Source of the DNA: Lomentospora prolificans
Lineage: Eukaryota; Ascomycota; Sordariomycetes; Microascales; Microascaceae
Assembly (NCBI GenBank): GCA_029532625.1
Contig: JARFXM010000004.1
Coordinates: 4,154,001 to 4,218,000, forward strand
Length of the DNA stretch: 64,000 bases
Direction: 5' to 3'
Below, piece after piece: positions 44,801 to 57,139 of the stretch; the first letter of the stretch is position 1; the number at the start of each line of letters is the position of its first letter. A program made the translations under genes and the position numbers. Under the pieces are notes generated by a model. It was not told the DNA's origin, ran no database searches, and worked only from the letters and a program-made list of their open reading frames with translations.

Positions 44801-46355
44801 GTTCTTACTAAGCGCGCGCCGTGGTTAATTCTGGAGCTGGCCCGGGACTACGTAAGATTAACTCTGTGTACATAACATCCATGGACGTGCTAAAGCCACA
44901 AGACTTCGAGCCGAGGATGATTGGTAGCTTTGTTTCGGAACATCATGACTATTACTAACGCGAACTGTTCTGGGTTGGCGACATCAGACCCTCGTCGCTG
45001 ATGGCTCTGAGTAGCTCGGAGCCCAATCCTCCAATATACATGACGTTTCAAGACCCTCCCCGACCTACATTTATCGCCATCCATGGATATATCATCTGAG
45101 TAGGTGCAGCACTCCCTAAGCTGTGATACTGTAATTGAGAGTAACGTAGCGGTCCGCTCACGGAAGCGCAAGGGGCCCACGGGGGCGAAAAGGTTAATCC
45201 TACCCACGTATAGGAGAGCGCACCTTTGACATCGAGCGAAACAGGGAAGACGTAGTGCGTGAGACACGGCCAACATTTAAGCCTTGCTTTGAAGGAACAG
45301 AGGACTTTAGTAATAGGCCAAGACTCCATTGAAGTCCTCTCTATACCTATCGGCACTGCTATTTGCCGTTCTATTTCCCCACGTTGGCCCTAAAGAAAGT
45401 CCCTTCGCAGATAATGGTAAAGGAGGAGAGGGCGCGAACTCTAGCCGGTTAGGGATTGGCTGTCGCTCCTATAGAAAAAGCTATATACTCGGGTAGAGAA
45501 GTGAGGAGAGGGGGGAATGGAATGATAGTGAGGAAGAACTCTGGGCCATGGCACGGGAAAACAACAGCTCTCTCAAGTCAAATACAAACGAAAAAAAAGA
45601 ACTCCCCTTGTATTTCTTCATCACGGCGCCTTTGTTTTTGATTGAATTCTGGGGAAAGCGGAGGTGCGGGACGCGTGTCCGGCGGCAGGAGTGATCTGGG
45701 GAACCACGCGCCTTGTCACCTGCCGATCTAGATGTACCCGTCTCCTGCCGTAGGCTGGCTCACTCTGAGGACCAAGGTACCTGGGGTGACAGTTTGTCGA
45801 ATAAAGGACCTCGACCCTTAAGCGGATGACGGGGGAGGGGTGGGATGTCTGAGGGAGTGATGCGCCCTCTACCCGAGGAACCACTGGGGCCATTGCCAAG
45901 GCTGGACGGAATGTTCGAATCCAGCATTATTTGGTTCTGGGACTGGCAACCTCAACTTAAACGGGGATGGTGGTGTAATGGCCCAGTTCATGATTCCCCA
46001 GCACGTCGACCATATGGCGAAGGAGTCACTCAGGCAGGCTTGTCAGTCTTTCATGCAAATAAAAGAAGAAAAACGAAGGCGGGATAATAGCCCACACCTC
46101 GGTTGTTTGTTACATTCCTCCACCACACGTAATTACCGGCACCAGGTTCGAAAGCATCCGACAGATTGGCTTTAGATTGGTGGACGGAACGCTACGCTAT
46201 GTTCCGTGGGGTAGAAGGCTCGAAGGCTCATTTTTTGCTCTCCATCGAGACTGCACGTGCTTCTAAATCCGGCATCGCTGGGAAAGCTGAGGATTTTGCC
46301 TGACTGTTGCTCCCCAGAATTACATGTAGCTTTGTATATACATTGTTATATGTGC

Positions 46356-46397
46356 TTTTTTTTTTTCATTCAAAAAAAAAAAAAAAAAAAAAAAAAA
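46356..46397. repeat. T11-CATTC-A26 inverted homopolymer pair
   Basis: Eleven T, a five-base CATTC loop, then twenty-six A. The two runs can pair as a hairpin. The A26 tract resembles a retroposed poly(A) tail, but no retroelement body is recognisable upstream. Confidence 0.85.
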
Positions 46398-47962
46398 CTC
46401 ATGGCAGGTTGGACCAGTATAACATCTTCAGGCATCGCCGAGTCCGCCTCCCCCGTGACAAACGTAAACAGGCGCGGACTCTGGGTGGAGTACAAGGGAG
46501 AGATGCTATGTTCGGTCTGGTTCCGGCAGACCTGGCACCTTGCTTTTCCCGTCTCTCGTGTCACGAATGGGGCGCCTCGAGTTGACGGAACGCCTTCGGA
46601 TCTACAGGTATTCGTCGTTGGCGGGGAGGATATAGAGGGGAAGGTATGTAGGTAGTAGTTGGGTCACGCACCTGGCCCCGTCTCGTTGGAGCATCTTGAT
46701 GTGCAGGATGGACTACTGGGTGCAATACTGGGACATTCAATTGGCTATATACCTATTTAGGCGCCCCTTTGGAGGTAGGGAGTTAGCATTTACTGCCAGC
46801 TGTTGGTCTTGTCGTGGGCTTGATTCACATTGTCCAACGTTGACGCTGGTTTGTCTCAATAGAAGGGGTCTTGGGTATTAGCGTAAAGCCGGATTTGGAG
46901 ACACCCGACAGCTCGACAGTCGTCGAGGCACTTCGAAGGAGAGGACATGAAGGAAAGTGAGACCTTGTTACCGGCCTGGCCAAGGCGTCAATGGGTGGTA
47001 CAGCATGTATACTCAGCCCTGCGGCTGCAGAATCCACCAAAGGGTCGTTGTGGCTCCTTACGTGCTTCTCTGCGTTGGCTCTAAAGCCCGAGGAAAGTGG
47101 ACGACAGATGCAGTGAAGTGTCGAAAGCTCTAGTAAATTGCACATCAATTGGTCAATCGAACACCGTTTAGCCCAAGCACAGGGCGCTGCACTGGTGTCA
47201 GCGTCAGACTCTCTTCCTGGAACCAAAACAAGTTTGGCGTGGCTGAATGCCAGGGACAAGGGCGTATAAGACGGGCCTATTGAGGCGTCTATCGCCGTTC
47301 CTTGCCTCCCCGTCTGACGAGGGAACGGAAAATAATGTGGTATTGCAGTCACGGCACCGCCTTGCGTCTTTTCGAGGCAAATGAGCGAGGATCGGTACAA
47401 GCTGAAGAAGGTACAATAAAGGCATGCTGCGTAAATGGTCTTGGGCCTGACTATGCGATTGCTGACCGAGCCCAATAACTCAGTTCTGATGCTGTTCATC
47501 CTTGCTAGCATGATCATCCGAACCCAATTCTTCGGTCGGGTTAATGGGGCCGAGATGCTCTGGCTTATCCCCCCGACAGACTCCTTTCTCCGTTGGCAGG
47601 GGTAGAGTCAAATGCTGCGTTGACACGCTTGGTTGTCCGCGATCAGCCCCATCAAACTACACACCGAACTGGTCGCTTCAATGGCGATGAGAGAACTCGG
47701 CTGTTTGCGACTTTTACATATCTGCCACGGTCCGGTAACGAAGAAGCTAGAAAACACCCCAACAGAAGAAGGAGCAAAGCCTTGAGGACGAAAGAGCTAT
47801 CAGCCTCTTTTACCTGTGGCCAAGAGCGAAGGAGTCTCGTGCCTCAAGGTCAATTGGGGCATTACATTCATTGGGTTAAGAAGAATGCACAATAAGGTAG
47901 CCAGCTGGTACGCTGGCCTCAACGTATACGATCATTCAAACCTGAACCCGAGTACTTTGATA

Positions 47963-47979
47963 TGGCTGGCTGGCTGGCG
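47963..47979 (+). repeat. TGGC repeat
   Basis: Four TGGC units in a row, similar to the run at 41842-41855. Confidence 0.6.
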
Positions 47980-50019
47980 GTGCTCTCTGCCTAGTGCCGA
48001 GGACCTGGTGGTTGAAGGCGCTCGAAATAAACAGAAAAATGAGCCCCACACCCTCCAAAAGTGTCCCCTTTAATATTAACCGGCCTTCTGAACATTGAAT
48101 GAACAAAGCACAACACGGCGAGACTCGCTGCATTGTCGGTGCTCTGTTGGTCCTCCGCCAACGATCGAGCCATTCTTAGACCGTTGGTCAAGGCTCCTCG
48201 CGACGCACCCCCGACGTTCCCGGCAATGGGTCTTCAGGTCTCAGACCAGGTCAAGGGCAGCCTCTCAAACCAACTGATCCCAGCAAGCATGGAGTCTGTC
48301 TGTCCCAATGTCAGACTTGGTGCACTGCGCAACTGCTGCCCTCTCGTATTTTGATTCGTGTCTTGACGGTGGAAGGTGCTGTTCAATGCTTCTTCCTCCC
48401 CTGTGCTTTCTCTTGTAGTTTGCGGAGTTTGTTGGAGACCCGGGGAATGTGACCTATTACCTGTATTGATCAAGCCTCACTCTGGTGGAAAGGGGGCCAT
48501 GTCCATTTTATCCTGTTTTGGGATGCTCTTCCGATAATAGTGCAACCCCCTACGTAGACCTTACAGCGCGGACTCCACAGCGTTATTTGATGAGACTTGA
48601 CCCGAGTCTCGCACCAAATTATAGCGGTGGAGAGGCGACGCGCCTGTTTCTTGAAGGATCCAGCGAATGCAATGCCTTCGCCTCTCATTTCAATATCTGT
48701 GGCCCCCCAATCCCCGATTCTCCATCACGCTATCGACGACACCGGATACCATCCTCATTCAGGTGGCAGCCAGCAGAGTATTAACCAGAAACGGAGCGAG
48801 AAACCCACACGGGAGGTTCCATCTCATCTCTCGGCCGTGATCTCCTTTGCATGCCCGGTTGTCATGCGTGTGCGAGTCACCTTGTTGGGTGGCTCTCCTT
48901 CATATAGGCTTGCTGGGTTGAGAGAAAAAGGTCTGGCAGTCTTCGCACCCATGTGTATGCTGGGTTCGGCCTCTCTATTTGTAAAAACCCATGTTCCCAG
49001 TCCTACCAACGGAAGGCACTCCTACTGGTACTGAACGTTGCGCGCACTTCTAGCCTTCTGAGGAAGATGGCCCTGTCTTCCAATACTTTGTATTCTCCAC
49101 TACTATGTAGGTGCGTTGCCATTGTCTTGATATGAGTGAAGGTACATAGGCGGTTCGGAGTAGTAGTTAGATTCTACGGACAGTTCTGGGTCTTTTATTG
49201 GCCTTGATGTTTGATACACACGGCTGCTTCGTTGGGTTCTCGGGTCGGTTCGGGGGCAGAGCTGATGCCATATTGGATTGTTGGTCGCGTATGAGTAGCG
49301 ACTGATAATATGTAAAACTGGAAGACCACCATTAGAGTTTGGGTCGTGGTTTATGTAGGGATTCCACTCCCCGGAGAGAGGACTGGCATTCGCATTCATC
49401 ATGATGAAGGCGGGTGGATTATTAACTTGCACTGCATATTATGAGATGCTGGAGTACAACTCGTCGACTGCCCTCACTCATCAATGGGACGTGTCGGAGG
49501 CTTGGAGGAAAGTGAGGAAATACAGTGGTATGGTTACATTTCATACGGGGTACCTGGGGTCTCTTCACGGGCTATTTTCGTGTTAAATTAAGTATGAGCA
49601 CAGTGTGAGAAAACAACCATTCGCTGTAGGGTCCCTCCCTGGCGTATTGTACCTGTAAGCCCAGTGTAAGGTTCGCTCTCCCTTTTTCCCTCCAGGAGGG
49701 GTTTAAAAAAAGGGACGGCACAGGGTATTGCCACTAGAGCGACACCCATGAACACGACTGCACAATTATGTCAAGGACTCGACTTCCTGCTCGAGCCAAA
49801 ACCCGTTCCCTCTCCCCTTCCAATTTTCCCCCAATTTCACCGACTGTCGTTGCTCATCCCTCCCAAGGCAGGACGCAGAGTGTTCTGTGCTGTGCTGTGC
49901 CGGCTGTGCTGCACTAGTCTAGAATACCCTCTGAATAGGTAGAGAGACATATCCTTGGCTGTAACCGCCAATTCGCCCTCTTCCTCCCTGGCTGTCTCCT
50001 ATTGTACCGAATACATTCT

Positions 50020-50032
50020 CCCCCCCCCCCCC
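50020..50032 (+). repeat. C13 homopolymer in pyrimidine-rich upstream region
   Basis: Thirteen consecutive C open a CT-rich stretch (about 50000-50700) ahead of the nucleotidyltransferase gene. It could be promoter or leader DNA. Confidence 0.85.
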
Positions 50033-50813
50033 TCCCCACCCTTCCACTGCACCTCCCGACCTTAATCGACCGTCTTCTACCAGTCACATCCAGAAAATCA
50101 CCGTCGTCCCCAGCGCGTCGATTGATCTTCTCTCTACCAATCTATCCATCCCCTCGCCATAAGCATCCTTTCGCAGCCTCGCGTAGATAGCGACCCCTAG
50201 ACACGCTGTCTTGCCAATGCCGGCTGTCTCTACTCTCGTCTCTTTTACCATTCGACCTTCGACTCTCTCCTTGTCCTCTCCCGCCGCCGTTCTCGCTCTT
50301 TAACCTTGGAGAACCTGCCGGCTTCTCTCCCGGTAACAGTCGCTCGGTATCGATCTAACAGCCTTGGGGATCGGCTGCGTTCGAAAACAAGTTCCGAAAT
50401 ATTTGAGTGCGCTCCAGTGCATGTTTTCTGGCTAAGCGGTTTCCGCCGACCCCTTTCTTCGAAGCGCGAGTCGATGCCCATGCTTTGATAAACGACGAGA
50501 ACCTCGACCGTTTCCTTCGTCACGACCCTGTTGTCCTCCTACTCCTCCTACTCGCCTTGTCATTCTCCACTTGTATCTTCTTGTGATACCCTCGATTTCT
50601 TCACTTTCCTGACCGACTTTGCCATCCCTCGTTGCCGTCACTCTTGTCTCTAAAACCTCTTTTTTTGTTGTATTTTCCACCTTTCGCACATTTTCTCGTC
50701 CTCTTCGTCGACAGCCACGAATTCGCCTCGCAAGGATCTCGCAAGTTTAATTAGACGCTTTTGGACTCTGTCCACTGCTCAATTCGACAGGAAGACGAGT
50801 CCGGTCTCCCTTC

Positions 50814-53800
50814 ATGGACAGTCGGTCGACCGCGGCGGAATCGAAACATAGCTATTCTCCTGCCCACTGGCCACACACGCCGTCTGTAGGTACGACGACA
50901 CCGGGCAGTGTCAGTCCTTGCCCCCAGCCAGATCCCTCGGCTGGTCCGCTTTCCGCCCGCGTCGAATACTTCCCGATCTTCCTCCCGCAACAAACCACCT
51001 TTTTCCATCACCAGCAGCTCCTCCAATACAACAAACTCATTTCCCCCGGCAGGGGCGGTGGGCATCCCCAGCTCCCTGCCCAGGCCGCGTCCCCGCCTCA
51101 TATCCAGGCCGCACCTAGGTCGAGGTCGGCATCCAAAGTGTCGAACAAAGATTACCCTCTCGGCAAAAGTAACCAAGGAGGCCATGGGAATAGAGCAGCA
51201 CAGAACATCGACAAGGGCCACAGAGCGGTTGTAGCTAGTAAAGACGCACCGCCAAAAATGCCGCCGAGAAACGCAGACTTGGCCCATCCACTCCCGGCAA
51301 GGCCGGTGGTTGGAGCCAGCCATACTAAAAATCATTCAAGCTCCGTTCCTTCTACACCGCTCCAGCATGCACGCAATTTTTCCTTCGAATCCCGAGAGCC
51401 TTCACCCAATGCTACAAATAGCCACTCGCCACGCTCCGCATATTCGGAGACGACAGCCCAAGTTCCGCCACTCAAGCAGCTTCCCCCAAGGTTAGGCGGT
51501 TGTCAGTATGAAACGGCCCAAATGAATACTAGAAGAAGGGTCCCTTACAGCATCGGTAACGAGAAGCTGGAGCGAGTCCCTCCATCTACGATAAAGAGCC
51601 GTCTAACGGAAGACGAGGAGCGTAAACTCACAACCGACATGCGAGAGCTTTACGATCGGTTATTACCCACCGAAGAAGTCGAGGAGAAGAGGCGCAAGCT
51701 AGTTACGAAGCTCGAAACAATATTCAACGAGGAGTGGCCGGGCCACGATATTCGGGTTCACCTTTTCGGCTCCTCTGGTAATCTCCTATGCTCTGACGAC
51801 TCCGATGGTGCGTCTAATGACTCGGGTTCTACCCGGTGTATCCTCGTGTGTCTCCTCTGCTAACATTATGACCAGTCGACATTTGCATCACCACAGAGTG
51901 GAAAGAGCTCGAAGCCGTCTGCATGATTGCGGAACTCCTCGCAAAACGTAAGCCTTCCCCAGCCGCCTTCCTCCTCCCCTAGCCGGGCGCGGCAGCTGAG
52001 CCGAAGTACAACTCTTAACAATACCTATAGGTGGAATGGAAAAGGTTGTGTGTATAGCACCCGCCAAGGTTCCTATTGTGAAGATTTGGGACCCAGAGCT
52101 TGGCCTGGCATGCGACATGAACGTGAACAACACGCTTGCCCTAGAAAATACACGGATGGTGCGCACGTATGTCGAGACTGATGACCGAGTCCGACCCCTC
52201 GCTATGATTGTGAAATATTGGACAAGACGGAGAGTGGTGAATGATGCCGGTATGTATCTCATATGGCCCAATACCACCTTTGGGTCCCGCCCCTTCTCCC
52301 CGTCTTATTTCCGACTTAAGTCGCTAACTCGGCTTTTTTTTTTTCGTCAGCTTTCGGTGGTACTTTAAGTTCATATACGTGGATTTGCCTCGTGATTGCA
52401 TTTCTTCAGCTTAGGGACCCGGCCGTGTTACCCGCACTCCATCAGCGGCCTCATCAGCGACTACGGAATACGGATGGGGTAGAAAGCACCTTCGCTGACG
52501 ACCTAGACCAGCTCCGTGGATTCGGGAAGAAAAACAAGTCGACTCTAGGTGATCTGCTATTTGAGTTCTTCCGATTCTACGCTCACGAGTTTGACTACGA
52601 TAAGAACGCTTTGTCGGTACGATTGGGCCGTCTTTTGACCAAGAAGGAAAAAAACTGGCACCACGCCCTCAACAATAGGCTTTGCATCGAGGAGCCCTTT
52701 AATACGACGAGAAACTTGGGAAATACAGCGGATGAATACTCGTTCAAAGGTCTGCATCTTGAACTCCGCAGAGCTTTTGACTTGATCTCTCAGGCGAAGT
52801 TGGAACAGTGCTGCGAGCAGTACATTTTTCCCAAGGAGGAAGAGCGTGTGTTTACGCAGACCCGCAGGCCCCCCCAACCCGTTCTGATGCGAAGCTCGAG
52901 CCAGACTCATACCAGTCGAGGCGGTCGTGGCAGTTTTGCGAGGGGAGGTCGGCAGCACTCGGGCCACTACCACCACCGTGGAAATAACCCTGGTCGAAGG
53001 ACCTCCTCAAGTGTCACTTACGATGGTGGTGCCATGTACTCTCAGCACATGGGCGCCCAGGATATGTCTTGGTATCCTAGCACGGCGTATATGCCCGCGG
53101 AAATAATGTCTGCGGCACTAATGATGCACCAACAGCACGACTTTAGGCTACATCAGTTGTATCAGGGCATGGTGCAGACTCAGACGCAAGCGTACCAGCA
53201 ATCTCAGCAGCAAACTCCGCAACAACAATCCTCTCAGGGCCAGCAGCAGCGGACATCAGGCTCTACAAGCCAAGCTCCCACCGCGTCAGCAGACCGCTCT
53301 AGGACGAATTCATTCGACAATCCCCCGCTTACTGCGCCACCTCGCCCCGAAGTTTTCGGCATCTGCAGTGTCCCTTTTCAACCGGGCCAGCAATTTTACG
53401 CCCCTGGACATGTGACCCCGGTCTACGGTACATACCCGTCGACACCGGCGGCGACCACTGGTACACCAGAGTTTAGGAGGAGTCTTCATCGGTCGAGCGC
53501 TGCTGCAGAGACGGGTACATCTGGGACAGGGAGCTCGCTTAGGTCGCAATCCCAGCCCGCATCGAGATCCGTACCGGTAGTACCGTCAAGTAGTGGGGGC
53601 TTCTCTAGCAACGGACCGACACCGCCGAATGGGCTATCCATATTCACTCCGCGGAACAACGCTAACGGCATACCCATCCCAAGTTTCATGGCTGACGAAG
53701 CTGAGTATGACGACGGACCATCACCCTCGACCAATGCGGCCAATGATTCGCCGCCATCCGAAGAGGGCGGATATATGGGGCCGCTTCTGCCCGAGACATC

Positions 53801-55019
53801 GAGTCCTAGTAGGAGAGTGACGAATGCCTCTAACAGGATTGCTTTTGGTGATCTAAACACAAACCGCCGGCATATGTCAAACACTGAGCTGCCTCAGTCT
53901 GTCCTTGATCGGAGAATGAAGAGAGTCTCCCGGTCACCGTCCCCTGCCGGTCACACACGGGCCTTATCCGTCGGAACCTCGCCTTCGTCACTGGGTGCCA
54001 AGAGCACTCCTCGTCCTTTGATTGCTAACGGCTCTCTTCTGAACCCTGCCATCATTAGTTCGCAACGTTCAACCGCGACTGGATCCGGCACCATCGCAGT
54101 AGAAACCCAATCGTTAGCTGACCCTAGTGCGCCTCGGCCAGGACCATTCGACGAGTCAGGTACGGAGGGTGAACAAACCCCTGTGCTTAGCAGCGCGACA
54201 ACCGAGCAGTCGTCCCAGTCACTGCCTGAGCAGCCCCCGGTCGTGGTTAATGGGACCAACGCCATGGCGGCAGCCGCTTCGGCATCGCCTTCTACTCCTT
54301 CCCTGAGCCAGGCGCATATGATGGACGAGCCGTCGTTTCGAGAGCGGATAACCATGATGCAGCCTGGTTACTTTGTGCAGCCCTATTTCTATCAGCCAGA
54401 ACCGTCGATGACACAGCGGTACACGTCATCAACACGGCAGCGACTAATGTCGAGACAACCGCAGAGCGGAGTGATAGCGCCACTCGACCTTGCGATTGAC
54501 TTCAAGGTTGGTAATTCCTCGGGTCAACTCGACTTCCAGCACCTATCACCGGTGTATGAGGGCCGAACACCGCCCGCCCCGTCGAGCCGGAAGACGGAGC
54601 ATCCTCCGAGAGGTGACCGCCAGGGAAATGGAACAGGATCGAGGAGCCAGACCTCCGAGATTGCTAGTAGGAATGGGCAACATAAGCCTGGCGAGACCGG
54701 TGACTCGTCAATTCACGAATCAAAGCAAAGCTCGGGGTCATCTCGCCCGGTGCAGTCCAAGTCCAATCGAGTGTCCCAACCGAGCCATCAGTCGAGCAAA
54801 TCCCAGACGTTGAACCGCCTCCAAAGCGAGGGTCAAGAATCTACTGGAGTGAAGGAGTCAGAGGGCCGCCCTTACCGAGGCGACGTCGTAAATGGCGATG
54901 GCGGATGGCAGAGAGCCGGCAAATACCGGAAGAAGGGAGTTGATTACAAGAACCAGGGCGGCGGAACGAGCCAGAGCGAGGCTCCACCCAAGCACAGTTC
55001 CGAGCGAAAGGGCGGTTGA
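50814..55019 (+). CDS. Non-canonical poly(A)/uridylyl transferase, Cid1/Trf-like
   Basis: RNA nucleotidyltransferase that would add A or U to RNA 3' ends; the nucleotide choice cannot be told from sequence. Exons 50814-51807, 51876-51947, 52031-52249 and 52351-55019 give 1,317 residues. A disordered N terminus of about 260 residues precedes a helical segment (DEERKLTTDMRELYDRLLP). The polymerase-beta-type catalytic core follows: FGSSGNLL (Gly319-Ser320), SDDSDVDICI with Asp331 and Asp333, and the third carboxylate Asp384 in GLACDMNVNN. The central domain has KYWTRRRVVNDAAFGGTLSSYTW across a junction. A PAP-associated domain follows (DLLFEFFRFYAHEFDY ... YSFKGLHLELRRAFDLISQAK). The remaining ~750 residues are low-complexity, Q-, S- and P-rich, with RGG-like patches (HTSRGGRGSFARGGR). 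It is much longer than Cid1 itself. Confidence 0.9.
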
Positions 55020-57139
55020 AAGACTTGTCCTCTGTGTTCTTCGGACCTTGTACGCTCATTGAGGAAGCAAGGGATGGTAGGCAAGCCGAGGTGAAGCTCG
55101 CCGGCCGCTCACCCTTACTCCCGCCTTGCATAATCGTCCTCCTTCGCTAGTTACCGGTGCCCTGCACGCCTTAGTTGGGAGCAGCAAAGCGTATTCTTGA
55201 ATAGGGTGTCGGAATTTGCTCGGCATTTCGCAACCAGGATATCACATAGCGATTGTACAATAGAAGGTATGTTTTGCGCATCGGAAGGATGGCGGCTACG
55301 GGTCAGCATTATTCTCTACGAGGCTTCGACCGGTCAAATGCTGCGCAGCGACCCCGTCCAGGCGACAGCTCGGTCGTCGCCTCCTTTAGCTAGCCGCGGG
55401 GAGCGACGCGATGCTCTTGCAGGCGCCAGCATCAGCATCGGTGTGCACAGGAATTAGCGTCACTTTCTTTGTGCCTATATCTGGGAGAAGGCTTTGCCCG
55501 TTTGCGCTTATCGATTCAGACATCGAAACATGTTTTTGGCATGGAGCCTCAGAAAAGGCGCGAGATTACACTATTCGAGTCACGACGAGATGGAGCCGCG
55601 CGCATGCCCCCGGCGTGTGTGCTCGTGCTCATTATGAGAAGACAGAAAAAGACTTTAGAGCGGTATAGGCACGTGAAGAGTTACTGGGCTTGGACATACA
55701 GGATTGTGTAGAGATTACGGACAAAGGAATGGAGACAGAAAAGGGAATATTAGAGAGTGGTCATATACTTCTTGTCCCCACAGTTTTCGACGGGCATGTT
55801 TCACTGCTGGTAGGGTTTTGCATCTCTCGTGTGTTCTGGTTTCTGACCTTGGTCAATATCGTCTGTGTTTGTCTGCGCTTGTTGCGCAGGTGGTTGGGCA
55901 TGGCGTTTTCTTGATATCCCCCACATCCGTACCTGGGAACTTGGGCATTCTGGTGGCTCCGCGACGGGTTGAGAAGGCCAGCGACAAGGCTGGCAGATGC
56001 GAACGTTCCTTGTTGTGTCGTCGCGGACGGGGCCCTTTCCATGTATCTTTGGTTCATTTTCTTACTGTATTACCCCATGGCGTTGGCCACTCGACGCATG
56101 CATTGTATTAGCGCCTTATAGGAAGCGGAATAGGTCCCAGATGACGGGTTAGTTGAGCAGGCATAGGACCGGGAGGGTCACAGAAGGAAACGACGAAGAC
56201 CAGACCGAGCGTGAAACTTGCTATTCCATCAAGCCTCTTGCCAATGGATAGTTTTATTTTGGTCTGTCTGCATGCAATTCGCAGAGTCGGATAGCAAGGA
56301 ACAGGGAGGCGAGTTCTCAGGCCTGTAGGAGATAGCATTCTATTGGTACGCACAAATAGATGGACAGCGTTATGGCCAGGCCAGATTGTGACACCCGAAT
56401 ACAAGTAGAAGATAAGCTATCCGTGATGTGGTGTTGGTACACGAGGATGGACGCCTGTTCAGATTCTAAGTTGCTTCTTGGATGTTTCGAAACCCTGCTG
56501 CCTACAGCTGGCCTTGGGCTAATCAGTAAGAGTTCGTATTTTAATGGCGGGGTAGATCAATCATTTGGACGGCTTCCTGTCGCGTGGTGCGGACAATAAA
56601 TTCAGAAGGCGGAAGGGGCCCTGTCAACGCGCGCGAAAACCCCTGTCGCAGGTATTTACACATCATTGATAGGCCACCTGAGTTGATCGGGGACTCTCAT
56701 TGTCAGCCTGCAGCAGGGCCAGAATCCCTCCGCCTCATTCTCCTCATTTCCCTTTCCCCTGGGGATCGTATTCCCTGCAACATTATTTCCGCTTGTCAGT
56801 AGCGAGGGCCTTTCTTATCTCGTGATCTTCCGGGGCGTTTTCTTGCTCTTCTTTGCCCGTTAGACGTGAGCAGGACCAAAGTTGAGCTGCTGGGTCGCGG
56901 CAAATCGTCGCCGCCGCCGCCAGCTATCACCGCCGCCAGACCACCTCCCGTCTAGAGGAGAGCGGAGTAGGGAGTACAGCACGAATGGTACTCAAGATAC
57001 AGCGGCGAAAATTGATGGCTACAGCTCAGAACCTCCCTTGGAATTAACGCGAACCATAGATTGCATCCGCGCAGGCCAATCTCTATTCGAACCGTCTTCA
57101 GACCAGACACAAAGGGCGGGGCTTCCAGCAGAAGGAGCC
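55020..57139. other. Intergenic region and upstream region of the BTB-like gene
   Basis: No gene is supported. From 56882 a frame continuous with the next gene is open but has no ATG before 57140, so it is either leader or part of a coding exon spliced from further upstream. Confidence 0.5.

Larger units (their letters stand above)
41275..50813. other. Gene desert, about 9.5 kb
   Basis: No gene I can support. The longest frame, a 230-codon minus-strand one at 46825-47517, has an unstructured composition and no domain. Smaller patches look weakly protein-like (43470-43560, 46430-46650) but cannot be joined. Simple repeats occur at 41842-41855, 46356-46397, 47963-47979 and 50020-50032. The last ~800 bp are pyrimidine-rich and should be the promoter and long leader of the nucleotidyltransferase gene. 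Confidence 0.5.

Noticed and set aside
46645..46680. GTAGTAGTTGGGT resembling the 3' part of fungal 5S rRNA
   Set aside because: Only about 13 bases match and the rest of a 5S gene is absent on both sides.
46825..47517. 230-codon minus-strand frame
   Set aside because: The longest frame in the desert, but its composition is irregular, with many Cys and Ser, and it has no hydrophobic core pattern or recognisable motif. An orphan gene cannot be ruled out.
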